From Paralvinella palmiformis (taxonomy: Eukaryota > Annelida > Polychaeta > Terebellida > Alvinellidae), in NCBI GenBank assembly GCA_025642065.1, contig JAODUP010000940.1:1-64000 (forward strand): a stretch of 64,000 nucleotides of DNA, read 5' to 3'. The notes beneath the pieces are model-generated. The model made no database searches. It saw nothing but the letters and a program-made list of their open reading frames with translations, and was not told the DNA's origin. Position numbers and translations under genes: made by a program. This document shows positions 35,583 through 47,734 of this stretch, piece after piece (within the stretch, counting starts at the first letter, position 1; the number at the start of each line of letters is the position of its first letter).

Positions 35583-35752
35583 AATATTGATGTTTTACGG
35601 CCACTTTTGTGCACCAGGTAGGCTAAATGAACAGAGCGAGTTCCAAAGGTAATGAGGCAAAGTAAAAGATGAAACATCCTTCTGACATAGCCCGTCCAGG
35701 GTTTGAACCGATGTGCTATAGGTATGTGGCCAACCGCACTACCTGTTAGGCG
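35583..35752 (-). mobile_element. tRNA-derived SINE, family A, diverged
   Basis: Reverse orientation: tail TTTTACGGCCACTTTTGTGC, body AAAGATGAAACATCCTTCTG, B-box GGGTTTGAACC, head CCGCACTACCTGTTAG. Confidence 0.75.
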
Positions 35753-36616
35753 CGCACGTGTGTGTGTGGGGGGGGGGTGGAAAAGTCAACGAGAACCTAA
35801 GTTTTTCTTCTGGATTCGTCTTTTATGTACCCAGAACTCATATCATGCAAAATCAAAGCGACGGCCATTTCTAATTTAGCGATTCAAACTTATATAAATG
35901 TGGTTTATTTTGACATAATCCATCTTTAAGTTCTTTTTTTTTCATGACCTATTTATCGGGGACCGTCTATCCGTCATAGAGTTTACTAATTAGGCCTAAT
36001 ACTAGAGATTTTCATCGATGTCTTCATATACAATTTGATCGGGCCAGCTTCGTTTTGAAGTAATTGCCTCCCGTAGATTTCTGAAAATATCCAGTCTATG
36101 ACAGTTATCTGTTACAGTCCACGAACAATAATATTTTTCTAACGATTCAAATATCTCTGTGTAGAATATTTCTTATGATATTTATAGGTTATTAGTTTGT
36201 GACATTCAAAAAAAGCATCTTTTCTATGGGTAGCTTTCATCATCTTCCTAGTTTAAGAAATCATCAGCTCATTCAGAGATTATGCGAATATTTACTGGTT
36301 TTTCGTGTAATGGTTATGTTTCGCGATAGGATTTGTGTGTGTGTGTGTGCGTGTGCATGCGCGCGTGTGTGAGTTTTACAACATATCATTACTATGAGAT
36401 GGTCCCCGACCCAGTTCAACCTAATGTATTCAGGTCATGTCAACAAGACTAAGACAATAATTATAAACTGAGTTTATTTATTAATGTTTGTCTCCTTATT
36501 CAGATACTGATAATTAACTAAAAATCCATTCGATTACCAGAGTAAATGTTCATCACAGATAAAATTTGCTACCAGTACAGTTATGTGTCTATCAAATTGA
36601 TAGACAAATAACTATT
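35753..36616. other. Intergenic stretch
   Basis: No gene; a GT/GC microsatellite at 36335-36371. Confidence 0.5.
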
Positions 36617-37253
36617 GGCATGGGGGGGGGGGCAAATACAATTGTATTTGTATTTGAAAGTATTTAAATACTTTTTTCAAGTATTTGTATTTGCGAAAAA
36701 TATTTGTATTTAAATACTTTCACAAAGTATTTGATTTTTCAAATACATCTTCAAATACATTAAAATGCTTTTCTAAAATTATTTCATGTTTTGATATGAA
36801 TATTTTGTCACCAACATGATTTGTTTCAGGAAATAATCTGATTACTGAATTGTACACACACAACAATGAAGGAATTGTCTTCTCTCTGTGATAATAAGGA
36901 ATTGCAATTAATGATAACTTCGATGTAATGACTTCTGATGGCTTCTTTGTCAATCAAAGGGAGATAATCGTCAATTATATGTAGTATAATTAGAAGGGAT
37001 TAAAGGATAATATGAAACACCTTGTGAGTAAATCCAATGAGCAGATCTAATCAACAAAAACATCATAAATTGATGTGACAAATCTAATTGATGATATGAT
37101 CTTATCTAATGTGTGTATCAGAATAAAAAGCAAAGAAAAAACAATAAATTTGTTCTTTTCATTTGAAAAGAATTTGTATTTGTATTTGAAATACATCCAA
37201 AAGTATTTATATTTGTATTTAAATACATTTCAATGTATTTGACCCCATGCCTG
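36617..37253. mobile_element. hAT-like non-autonomous element (MITE)
   Basis: Left end GGCATGGGG, a G run, then CAAATACAATTGTATTTG; right end is the inverse, with CAATGTATTTGACCCCATGC then CTG. Both subterminal zones are packed with GTATTTGTATTTG motifs, a style known from hAT ends. CTATT occurs outside both ends and may be part of an 8-bp target duplication. No transposase. Confidence 0.65.
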
Positions 37254-37379
37254 CTATTAACTAGCATGTTTTTGTAATTATTTCACGATCACAGTTTGTT
37301 GTACAAACATGTCAGCGATTAAGTTAATTACATTTCGCAATATGCGCTTGAAGAATGCTTCAATATTTATTTTGTATTT

Positions 37380-38960
37380 ATTTATTTTATTTAGCCTCCA
37401 AAAGAAGAGTATCTAAAATACAAATACAGGGAATACATAATACACACCAATATAATATCAGTATAAAGTAATCAGCAACCTGTATATAAAATTACCTGAT
37501 TGGTTAACAATAAAAACATACTATGTATAAAATAGAAATATTACAAATATATTAGATAACAATAATTCAAAATACAATATTATATGTCAACATTAAAATG
37601 ACATCAACAACATATTTAACACATAACGATCGTAATGATCATGGCTCATCAATAGTTGTCTTACACTGTCTGCTAGCTCATCTTCTACAGCATAGTACTC
37701 AACAATAGCTGTCTTACATTGTCTGATAGCTCATCTTCTACAGCATAGTACTTCTTTAAATCCATTCTTGTTTTGTCGACATAATTTGTCAATAACAAAT
37801 TAAAAATATATATTTCGTGTTTAAAGCAAATAATTTTTACTCTTGCAATAAGATAAGTGTGATGAACTAACTTGTCGCAGACATGCATATTTAAAAGATG
37901 AGTATAAACTGACATTGCTCGGAAAGTGTTAGAAAATATGGTGCCAATCAAATCCAGCGAACTTATTTCGACAGTCGTTTCTTATTTACATTCAGTACTT
38001 TCAAAACAGGTGTAATTTTACAGTATTTGTGCAGACCTACGATGGCTTTAAGTAATTTTGTCTACAACCTTTCCATGGTCTTTAGAGACTTTTTACTTAC
38101 ATACACAGAATTACAACAATAAGTTAAAACAGGTCTAACTGCTGCCTTCCAAACATAAGAGAAAGCACCAGTATCGGAAATATTGTTATTAAAACCAACG
38201 CCTTGCAAGGCAAAATAAGACCTCCTCCTAAGATCCAGAGTTTAATATCTTGATGTAGATTGTAACTATTGTATCAGACATCACCTTGTCATTATTCGCG
38301 GTGTTTTGGAGATTATCATATTTAATTTTAACTTCCCTTTTGGCGTTTATAATCACATCACTGTTACAGGCAGACTCCGCAACTTTAGTGTTAAAATAAT
38401 CCTTTATAGTTTTGACATGTCGATGTCGTCATGCGAAGATCTCACTGTTTTGGTACTGCGAATCAAATTCCAAAACTTTTAAAGATTACGACCACTGACT
38501 TGAAAGTTGGTTTACGTTGCCACTCATGGCTAGAATACAGGTTGATCTATAGACCCTTTTCGCCGACTTATAACATAGATAGACGTGACCCTGCCGAAGT
38601 CGACCACAGTCTTTCCATATTCTGAACCCAAACCTCTGCCTATCCCTAGTAACCAAACAATCCTTATTGGCTTAAATCTCCCTCTGTAGCTACACTGTTT
38701 ATCAGATATTACCTTATAACCTGCTTCATACATAACGGCAACCACATCACCACACATAGAATCAACTACTTGATGTGCCTCATCATGAGATTGCACACCG
38801 TCGAAGTTGATCGTCGGTAATGATTTAGCACAATCCATAAGGTATCGACTATAGGAAGCACATACTTCAATATCAGACCAGTTTACTCCGGGATATTTCG
38901 GAACAGTATTCAAAATTAAAATTAGAGGCGTTGAGTTCATTATTTCTGAAACAATCATAT
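37380..38960 (-). mobile_element. Internally deleted LINE remnant
   Basis: Read on the minus strand. 38958-38530 gives a 142-codon frame with GVNWSDIEVCASYSRYLMDC and KQCSYRGRFKPIRIVW, resembling the linker between endonuclease and RT. About 38250-38030 gives LDLRRRSYFALQGVGF, YVWKAAVRPVLTYCCNSVYV and MERL..KLLKAIVGL, the region after the RT domain. 37951-37685 gives a further C-terminal frame (IFSNTFRAMSVYTHLLN). The 3' end reads GGAGGCTAAATAAAATAAAT at about 37400-37375, an A-rich tail. The RT catalytic core between linker and C-terminus is missing. Confidence 0.65.
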
Positions 38961-39473
38961 AATATATACCTCTGCTTGTTGTATGAATATCGTCTGCTTA
39001 TTTATCATTATGGTAGTATGATCACTAAATAATTTAATATCCCCGTTTACTTGTATCGTAATTTCTTGCTAAGATCCCGCGAAGTTAATCAGTGTCGTAT
39101 AAGAAATAATGTCTTATTACATTTTTCTAGGTCATTTATCATTTTCAATCTTCACGTTTCTAAAAATTAAATTTTTCATATTTATCGGTAACGAGCCAAT
39201 TCATATAATATAAGATTACTAATTAATTAAACATAAATTAAAATCATATATATATTGTTGCTGTCATTTTCAGTTATATTGATAATTGATAAGTTTATCT
39301 TGTCCTAAATGTGTTATGACGTAGTGGAGACGTTATGATTGTTTTACATGTGTTATAACTTTATGTCACGGTTATGATTGTGTTTAGATGCTAATATAGT
39401 GAGAATACTTTTGCTGCTCTAACAAACTAATCCACTACAGGTTAACTACCGGAAACTACACAACTACTAGCTA
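38961..39473. other. AT-rich intergenic stretch
   Basis: Nothing recognisable. Confidence 0.5.
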
Positions 39474-40417
39474 ATAGACCTTGCCAACTAATTTTCGCGG
39501 GTTTTCAATGTAGGCCAGATTATTGTTCTGAACATCTCGGTTTGAACAACGATCTACTGCATAATACAATTGGAATTCAGATAGGAAAATACTTCTAATA
39601 ATATATTAGTTTCTTGTTGTTCAGTTATTAAATGGTGTTATTGTCAACAAAGTGAAAACATGAGAGTAAATATTTCTTTAGCGAAGTCCGCTAGTATCAG
39701 TTACCGCTTGAAAATTGAAATGGCGACAAACGGGGTTTATTTACATTTTAAAATCAACTCATGGTTTGCGTTAATTCACGAATGTAATACACAAATACAC
39801 AAATGCAATATATATATGCCGGGTTATTGCTCTATCAATCGGTGGGTTTGTGTAAGATATTGTGTCTCCGATTTGATGAGTATTTTCGATCCAAATAGCA
39901 CACCTGTTTCTTTATTATAATTATTCCATCTATGCCGGCGCGTTATCACTTACGTGCGCATGCGCCGTGAGTCTGCAGCTAGACGATGGCGATCGTTCCA
40001 CACGAAAAATGACCACAAATAAAACAAATCGTTGAAGATATCTCTGAATTGTCTCTGGTAAAATGATAATATTACAATACAACTGCCATGTCCATTTTCG
40101 ATATTATTATAAATGGGCAAAGATGTGTATTGAAGAAACACTATGGGAAAGCCACTGCCTATACGTAAACTTTCGCTACTAATACGGCAATCAGCTTGTA
40201 CACGGGAAATGTGTTCTGGGAACTACCACTTAGAACTTCCAATTTAATCTATTTTGTTTACTAAATCAGTCTTCTTTGATAGATACTAAATATCACCTTA
40301 TCTTTCACTTTCCTTTTCCGACTGTTGGAATCGTGGAGTATTATCACCGGCAATTATCGTTAAAATCCTGCCTAAATCCTGCCGCCAGATGTCACTAGCT
40401 TAATTGACAAGGTCTAT
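39474..40417. mobile_element. Non-autonomous TIR DNA transposon, copy B (944 bp, TA target duplication)
   Basis: Left end ATAGACCTTGCCAACTAATT, right end TTAATTGACAAGGTCTAT, imperfect inverse repeats of about 18-20 bp, flanked by TA at 39472-39473 and 40418-40419. TA duplication fits the Tc1/mariner superfamily or relatives. No transposase; open frames are short. Copy A is at 6939-7653. Confidence 0.85.
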
Positions 40418-40514
40418 TAACGACAAACTACAACTTCCACTAGCCAGGTACCAACAAACAATACCACCATTACTACATAACTGGTATCATCAAGATATTA
40501 GTTTGTACACGGTA

Positions 40515-41405
40515 ATTCTATTATTATTAGTTGTAGTTGTAGTAATAGTAGTGGTAGTAGTAGTAATAGTAGTAGTAATAGTAGTGGTAGAGTAGTAATA
40601 GTAGTAGTAATAGTAGTAGTAGTAGTAGTAGTAGTAATAGTAGTAGTAGTAGTAGTAGTAGTAGTAATAGTAATAGTAGTAGAGTAGTAATAATAGTAGT
40701 AGTAGTAGTAGTAATAGTAGTAGTAGTAATAGTAGTAGTAATAGTAGTAATAGTAGCTAGTAGAGTAGCAGTAAAGTAGTAATGTAGCAGAGCAGCTAGT
40801 AATAGTAGTAGAGAAGAGTAGTAACTAGTAGCAGTAGTAGGTAGCAATAGTAGTAGTAGCAATAGTAGTAGTAGTAGTAATAGCAGTCAGCAGTAGCAGA
40901 ACAGAGAGAGAATCAGCTAGTCAGTAGCAGCAAGTATATTAATGAGAGCTAGTAGCAGTAAAGCAGCTAGCAGCAAGAGCAGCAACAGCAGCAGCAGCAA
41001 CAGCAGCAGCAGTAGAAAGCAGCAGCAGAGAGTAAGCAGAGCAGCAGTACAGCAGCAGCAGTAGAGAAGCAGCAGCAGCAAGAGCAGAACAGCAGCAGCA
41101 GCAGACAGAGCAGCAGTAAGAGTAGCAGAGAGTAAAGCAGCAGCAGCAAGAGCAGCAATAGCAGCAGCAGCAGCAACAGCAGCAGCAGAAGCAGAGAGCA
41201 GAATAGCAGTAGCAGTAAGAGCAGCAATAGCAGCAGCAGCAGCAGCAGTAGTAGCAGCAGTAGCAGCAGTAGTAGCAGCAATAGCAGCAGCATAGAGTAG
41301 CAGCAGCAACAGCAGCAGCAGAGCAGCAATAGCAGCAGCGAGCAGCAGCAACAGCAGCAGAAAGCAGTAGCAGCAGCAGCAGCAGCAGAGTGGTTAGTAG
41401 TAGTA
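40515..41405. repeat. Compound trinucleotide array, (GTA)n grading into (AGC)n
   Basis: 40515-40920 is mostly GTA with AATAGTA variants; 40920-41405 is mostly AGC/GCA. Single-base interruptions keep it imperfect. Poly-Leu, poly-Ala and poly-Cys minus-strand ORFs are artefacts. Confidence 0.97.
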
Positions 41406-41454
41406 TGCTATTGCTGTTATTATATAACTTTACTAATTGACATTTATAACACCA

Positions 41455-42040
41455 CACAATATACCATAACATAACACAACACAATATACCATAACATAAC
41501 ACAATATATCATAACATAACACAACACAATATACCATAACATAACACAACACAATATACCATAACATAACACAATATATCATAACATAACACAACACAAT
41601 ATACCATAACATAACACAACACAATATACCATAACATAACACAATATACCATAATATAACACAACACAATATACCATAACATAACACAATATACCATAAC
41701 ATAACACAACACAATATATCATAACATAACACAACACAATATACCATAACATAACACAATATACCATAACATAACACAACACAATATACCATAACATAAC
41801 ACAACACAATATACCATAACATAACACAACACAATATACCGTAACATAACACAACACAATATACCATAAAATAACACAATATACCATAACATAACACAAC
41901 ACAATATACCATAACATAACACAACACAATATACCATAACATAACACAACACAATATACCATAACATAACACAACACAATATACCATAACATAACACAAC
42001 ACAATATATCATAACATAACACAACACAACACAACACAAA
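41455..42040. repeat. 20/25-bp minisatellite
   Basis: Units of CAATATACCATAACATAACA with or without an extra ACAAC. All three minus-strand frames stay open (VLCYGILCCVML repeats) without meaning. Confidence 0.97.
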
Positions 42041-42139
42041 CTAATCCAATTAGTGAGATAATTTTATTTCTTAATAAAATACTAATAGTCATTATTCCAG
42101 AATTAAATATCCGGAAATCACCTGTATCAGTACTAACAC

Positions 42140-42192
42140 GCACGCACACATACGCGCGCACAAAAATACACACACATATAGAGGGCACACAT

Positions 42193-42257
<65 letters not shown>
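42140..42257. repeat. (AC)n(AG)n microsatellite
   Basis: AC-rich run followed by AG run. Confidence 0.9.
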
Positions 42258-42258
<1 letters not shown>

Positions 42259-42900
42259 GGACCCTAAGGGCTAGCTAAAGGGCAACATTCCACGAACCGC
42301 CCATTTTCCTTTGATCCGAGAGAGTGTCACTAGTCACCTGACTAGTCGGCATATGTTAGTCAGGTTTTAGTCAATAGCCCCAGAATACAAACAATAAAGT
42401 TTATCTATTAGATAGCCGATGTCTTTAGTCACTATAACCCTCTCACAGCAGACATTTATCAAGTTTTATTGGTGCCAGGTTACGCCCACTTCCAGGGACT
42501 TGATTCTCGCCATAATTGAATTTATTTTCGATTCCTTTGCCCTTTGTGTCGGCTTTTCGCTTTCATCTTTTACTAATTATAATTTAAGCGCTGGAAATCG
42601 GCACCAAGGTGTATCGTGTCGCTGGTAAAATGGCTTCTTTCTCCCTCGGGTTTAGCAAATTATTCGATTTCACTTAATAAAGTCCTATTTTATGGTAAGC
42701 GCGTCAACACTTTGACGTTCTTTTCACGGGCCAGTGGCGAGTTATTGTCTTCTTTTTTGTCAATAAAGTGAAAATTGGCAAAAAACTATTGTAAATATGC
42801 TTTTATTCCGAGATAAAATTTGACAACAGTAAGGAATTCGTTGGTCTTCACTTTGGCTCGTTCACTAGCTAGTGGCGTAACCTAGTGGCAGACCATGGAA
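42258..42900. promoter_or_regulatory. Candidate regulatory island 1 in the LNPK-en desert
   Basis: A non-repetitive, compositionally balanced stretch bounded by microsatellites. It carries a TCF/LEF-type CTTTGATC (42309-42316), homeodomain-type cores (CATAATTGAATTTATT at 42511-42526, CTAATTATAATTTAAG) and caudal/Hox-like TTTATTGG. Proposed only because of its complexity among repeats. Confidence 0.3.
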
Positions 42901-42902
42901 CT

Positions 42903-42975
42903 AATATAATATAATATAATATAATATAATATAATATAATATAATATAATATAATATAATATAATATAATATAAT
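42903..42975. repeat. (ATAAT)n pentanucleotide repeat
   Basis: About 14 units. Confidence 0.97.
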
Positions 42976-43379
42976 TTCTCAGAAATATGGTATAGACAAT
43001 AACAGACCACACTCGAACCCCCCACTGCCATCTACTGGACACTTCGTGAACTATTATTACGCTGCCAGTCCATTATTACACATTATTTTCAGTGACCGGG
43101 ACGCATATTCTAAATTAATCCATTTTAAGAGTTGAAGTCGGTATATAACAAACCCTGGGTGACAAGTTCATGAGTAATAAGCAAACATAACAATACACAT
43201 TTTGTTAGAGTTACACTAGAAATATTTGATAGTTGTCACTTTTGTTTGTCTTCTATCTAGGTTATATAACTGATGTGTCCTATCTAAATTAAAGTCACTT
43301 TAATCTAGATACATAAAGAGACCAAATTATTATCTGTGACTAATACAACGAATATGTGACCCTCTTATATCCAATAATG
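42976..43379. other. Non-coding, contains a CTCF-like site
   Basis: CCACTGCCATCTACTGG at 43022-43038 is, on the minus strand, CCAGTAGATGGCAGTGG, a close match to the CTCF consensus. The rest shows nothing. Confidence 0.45.
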
Positions 43380-43555
43380 ACAATGTGACATATGTAACCA
43401 GTATGTGATTTATGTAGCCAATGTGTAATTTTTCTAACCAATGCATGATGTATGTATCCATCATGTGACTTATGTAATCAATGTTTAATTTATCTAACCA
43501 GTGTGTGACATATCTAACAACTGTGTGACATATCTAACAACTGTGTGACATATGG
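43380..43555. repeat. Degenerate ~22-bp tandem repeat
   Basis: Repeats of the form TGTGACATATGTAACCAG with many substitutions. Confidence 0.8.
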
Positions 43556-43880
43556 GTAGGCGGACGTTTTGGCCAAATATAAAAAAATATATAAAAAGCG
43601 AACAAATATAATATCTTGTGTTTATTATCTCAAAATGTAAATTTATGACATAAAAAGCAAACAAATATAATATTGTGCAGGTTACTGTATTTATCTCATT
43701 ACTGGAAGTTGTACTAATAAAATAACAAATAAAACAACTTTGTCCAAAACGTCCTATTTTCAAATAATAGCTGGCCAAAATGTCCTACGCCAAAACGTCC
43801 TACACCAAAACGTCCTACGCCAAAACGTCCTACGCCAAAACTTCCATGCAGACCAGAACGACTGTTGCCCAAAACGTCCT
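43556..43880. mobile_element. Fold-back MITE with tandem sub-units at its end
   Basis: Left end GTAGGCGGACGTTTTGGCCA, right end TGGCCAAAATGTCCTACGCC, inverse of each other; the right end is expanded into 15-bp units CCAAAACGTCCTACG (43780-43850). Interior is AT-rich and non-coding. Confidence 0.65.
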
Positions 43881-44400
43881 AGATTCTGACATATGTAATG
43901 AGTACATGTATAACGTATATAACAATTGTATAACCAATACATACCTCACAGTCTCACACCGTGATACTGTTTTATACGTAATAATGAAACCTTGTACCAA
44001 TTAGTAATTCCGGTTTTTACTAATTGTCGAAATGTTTTCTTTGTCAATCACGACAGCCTCCTTATTCTAGAACTAAACTGAGTCGAGACTTCCGTTAACA
44101 GGTTAAGTGTTTGGCTTCCATCAATAACCAAACTCTGACTTAATATATTATATTATCTTGGGATTCCCCCCCCAAAAAAAAAAAAATATTAAAAAATACT
44201 ACCTCCTCCGATACTCCATCTCGTCACCATCAAGGTCAAAGAAGACACCAGTTTATACCCAATCAAGGCCATTCCGGAACTTCTATACCAGTAACAGATC
44301 CCGAACCGCTGGCGTGTCAGTGTCCGAATGGTGATCCCGTTAATACACTCAGGTCCTTTAAGAAAGGGTGGGGTTCTTTAAGACAGGGTGTGGTCCTTTA
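43881..44400. other. Intergenic stretch
   Basis: No gene; a poly-C/poly-A junction near 44166-44185. Confidence 0.5.
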
Positions 44401-44434
44401 AGACAGGTTGGGGTCCTTTAATACGCTGTATTCA

Positions 44435-44670
44435 CTAAATCTCTGACTCTCTCTCACTTCCTCCCCCGCTTTCTCCCAACCCCCCTCTCTCTCTCCTCTC
44501 TTTCCCTCATCCCTCTCTCTCCCCTCTCTCATTTTCCCTCTCTCTACCTCCCCTCTCTCCCCTCTCTCCCTCCCCCCCTCTCTCATACCTCTCCTCCTCG
44601 CCCTCTCTCTCCTCTCTATACCCCCTCTATCTCTCTCTCCTCTCTTCCCTTCCCCCCTTTCTCTACCTGC
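44435..44670. repeat. Polypyrimidine CT-rich tract
   Basis: About 230 bp of CTCTCT/CCCC on the plus strand. Confidence 0.9.
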
Positions 44671-44844
44671 AGGTTGTCCTGTCTCTATCTAGGCTATCAC
44701 ATTTCTGTATTCCGGCAAACGTTCTTGACACAGTTGTCTCACGATAGATTCGTTGATGAAGTTGTCTCAACTATAGACCGACTACAAAGAACTATAGAAC
44801 TCCCAAATCCCACTCTTCTGGCGATCCACTGGGCAAACATGCCA

Positions 44845-45020
44845 TAAAAACAGCTATCACTCGCATTCGAACTCGCAACCTGGGAGTTTGCAACGCAAGG
44901 CCCTAATCACTGCACGTCAGTACACCCACTTCCAGTGTTGAGGGAGCTAGTGCTCTGATAGCCGAATATGTAGAGTGTTGTGCCGCACACCTCAAGTTCA
45001 GAGCTCAAATCTCTGTCGAA
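44845..45020. mobile_element. Two tRNA-like SINE remnants
   Basis: Minus-strand B-box in GCATTCGAACTCGCAACCTG with GCAAGGCCCTAATCACTGCA (44860-44925), then a plus-strand head GCTCTGATAGCCGAATATGT with AAGTTCAGAGCTC (44950-45010). Confidence 0.5.
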
Positions 45021-45289
45021 TAGGCTTCTGTGCGATGTTTTACTGAGTCCAAGTTATGACCGATGTCCAGTATAAACAACCTTTGACACAATTTGAGGCT
45101 CATGAGAGTTTATGAGATAATCGTGCTGTTAGTTTAAGTCACCCGAGCATTTGACCTTGAATTAGGGCCCATTGAATTCCCATTCGAGCGTCACATCCGT
45201 AACCGAAGTGTTCAATGTGACCGTTGCAGTGACCGTGCTTTGTAATCAGAGCGACCCCTTGCAGCAGTGGCCTACATTGCCAGGATTAG

Positions 45290-45755
45290 CCCTGTGACCT
45301 ATGCGATACATTTCGGATTATTCACCGGATGGCGCTAATGTTCCAAACTACCCTCATCCATGAGCAGTCACTCAGAAGATGGCGCCACTAGCTAGCGGGA
45401 GGTCAATCAGTGTCAAGACTAGAGCACTTTGTTTAACAAGAAAATAAAATAAACATGAGCTAATGGAGAGTAGATAATGCGCTTTATTTACTCCAGACAA
45501 CATTATTATTGTCCCACTCCATTTATAGCTTTTAGCCGGTGCGTCCTCCTTCCGCCATTTTTCATGAATTTGATGACGTCATTATGGTCGCTGGATTTCC
45601 AATAATGGCGAGAGTTGATGTATTAAGTGCTCCTCTCAGCGTGCTATCAATCTGATCTAGTTAGATATTAAAATCAGCATTTCCTGAGAGCGATAATTGA
45701 GGGATCAAGAAGCCACAAACAAATATTTATATCAGATAGAAACGGTAATAAGAAT
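45290..45755. promoter_or_regulatory. Candidate regulatory island 2
   Basis: Complex sequence with two GATGGCGC CTCF-like motifs (45323-45339, 45373-45391), a perfect CRE TGACGTCA (45574-45581), CCATTTATAGC and several ATTA/TTAT homeodomain-type cores. Ends at a (TTA)n run. Confidence 0.35.
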
Positions 45756-45756
45756 A

Positions 45757-45757
45757 C

Positions 45758-45794
<37 letters not shown>

Positions 45795-46080
45795 GTAGTA
45801 GTAGGAGTAGTAGTACATGAAGTAGTTGTTGATGATTATATGCTGTAGCTGTTTTGTATGTGTTGTTGTATTTCTATTGTTGTTGTTGTTGATGTTGTTT
45901 TGTAGTAGTAGTTGTTGTTGTTATTGCTGGAGTTTTTGTAGTAGTAGTTGTAGCTGCTGTTGTTGTTGTTCCAGTTGTTGTTGTAGTTGTTGTAGCTGCT
46001 GTTGTTGTTCCAGTTGTTGTTCTTCTAGTTCTTGTAATTGTAGTAGTTGCTGTTGTTATATAACAGAAGGTTCGATGAGG
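45757..46080. repeat. (TTA)n, (GTA)n and (GTT)n trinucleotide stretch
   Basis: Imperfect trinucleotide repeats; ORFs of Cys/Ser or Thr are artefacts. Confidence 0.9.
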
Positions 46081-46149
46081 TGTTGCTGTTGCTAGTTGCA
46101 ATTTAATTTCGTTTCCATATTTAGACAATAATTCCCGAGTCTCGTCCGT

Positions 46150-47000
46150 CATCTCATTACAGGTAGCCCCATCTTACAGTTTGACCCCATTAACCCCAGT
46201 CGGAAAAGGTCACCGAACTACATCAAATGTCTTTCTCAATCAACAGAAGCTGGTCACAAGTCCTCTAACACCTCGGCTAAGATAATTGATTAATTCCCCC
46301 CCGCTGTCAATCGACTTAATGATATACAGGTCGCCCGGTAACCGGCCGGTTGATGGTTTGGTTGATAAGTAGCCAGATATCAATTATCGGTTGATACTAA
46401 ATACCGCCAACAACGATTACATTAACATAAACACCAGAAAGAGGCCGCATCACGTGACACACATCAAACGATCCCACTGGTGGGGCACCTCCTAGTCGGA
46501 TGGCGCTAAACGACCGACCTGAATTGGACTTGCAAATTGAAGAAGACACTTTTGCCAGACGAAAGACGATAAAAGTCTGTTCGGCGACTTTTAGCAGACT
46601 GCCCGAGGCGGGGCCGACGGACATTACCGACTTAAGATAGTTCCACCGATAGATGGCTCTGAGTACCAGTTAGCTATTGTCTGCAGGTCAGTGGCGACTC
46701 CTGGTGATAATTTGATCACTTTCACACATGCCCGAAACATAATGTAGCTATTATTGAATTAGATTCCGTTTTGATATCGGACTCCGCTCTGTAATTAAGC
46801 GAGCGCCCCAACAATGGGCAGGTATTTTGTTGGAGGTCTCGGTGTGGGTGATCGCTGGAGGCTGTGGGTTGTATTATTGTGGTAACTAGTCTGACCAGTT
46901 GCTCCTCGCGTTTAATGGTTGCTGTACGACGTTGACTGACAGTGTGGGCGATCTTTGGAGAAATAATGGCGGCTTGCTTTGATATTTCTAGGCAAAGTCA
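46150..47000. promoter_or_regulatory. Candidate regulatory island 3
   Basis: 850 bp without repeats. Contains ATTGATTAATTCC, ATATCAATTATCGGTTGAT, TGTAATTAAGCGAG (homeodomain and Cut-like cores), ATCAAACGATCCC, and CGGATGGCGCTAAA (46497-46510). The ORFs inside have no protein family. Confidence 0.35.
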
Positions 47001-47114
47001 GAATGTAAATTGCGCAAAAACGGCCATACTCCCACAGACAATAACGTATGCACCTTGCTTACGTGTATGTATGCGTCCGCGCGCCTGTGTGTGTGTGTGT
47101 TTGGGTGTGTGGGG

Positions 47115-47395
47115 GGAGTACGGACATTTGCTCACCCGGAGAGTTGCTCACCGGACAGTTCCTCACATGGACACTTGCTAATCTAGCAAATGAAAAAGCT
47201 CACCAATAAATTTTTAATGAGAAAAAATTTAATGCTTTTTAATTCAGAAATACATTTCTTATTATCCTATATATCAACTATATAATTATTGCGATGAATA
47301 TTACCAATATTAAGGGAATTAAAGATTATTTTATTTTATCATTTTTTTCTCATTAAACTGGTGAGCAAGTGTCCGGGTGAGCAACTGTGCTACAC
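47115..47395. mobile_element. Fold-back MITE with GCTCACCCGGACA phrases
   Basis: Left end repeats TTGCTCACCCGGA three to four times, then CTCACCAATAAATTTTTAAT; right end is the inverse, TCATTAAACTGGTGAGCAAG followed by GTCCGGGTGAGCAACTGTG. AT-rich interior. Confidence 0.7.
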
Positions 47396-47470
47396 CCGTG
47401 TGTGTGTGTGTACGAGCGCGCGTGGGTGCGTTGTGCATGTGTGCGCGCGAGCGTGTACGTGTTCTTCTCT

Positions 47471-47474
<4 letters not shown>

Positions 47475-47536
<62 letters not shown>
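47475..47536. repeat. (TA)n microsatellite
   Basis: About 31 TA units. Confidence 0.98.
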
Positions 47537-47537
<1 letters not shown>

Positions 47538-47649
47538 CCCAACTATTCAGATAAGTCCCTTGTTATAGAAGGGTCGTAAAATTATTAAAAATGACGACAT
47601 TCTTACAATTGATAAAACAACTAGTACCTGTTCTGTATCACAGAATAGA

Positions 47650-47732
47650 GATGATGATTGATGAACTACCCTTCAGATATGCCCATGCCGAGATTCGAAC
47701 TGAGTGATTTGTGGTCGAACGAGCTACCAATA
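47650..47732 (-). mobile_element. tRNA-derived SINE, family A, truncated
   Basis: CCCTTCAGATATGCCCATGC, GAGATTCGAACTGAG and head CGAACGAGCTACC. Confidence 0.75.
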
Positions 47733-47734
47733 GA

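Noticed and set aside
40527..42039. Poly-Leu, poly-Ala, poly-Cys and CYGILCCVML ORFs
   Set aside because: Translations of trinucleotide and 20/25-bp arrays; the same region is open in several frames.
46397..46624. 75-codon minus-strand ORF in island 3
   Set aside because: No recognisable domain or codon-level signal; the region is better seen as non-coding complex sequence.
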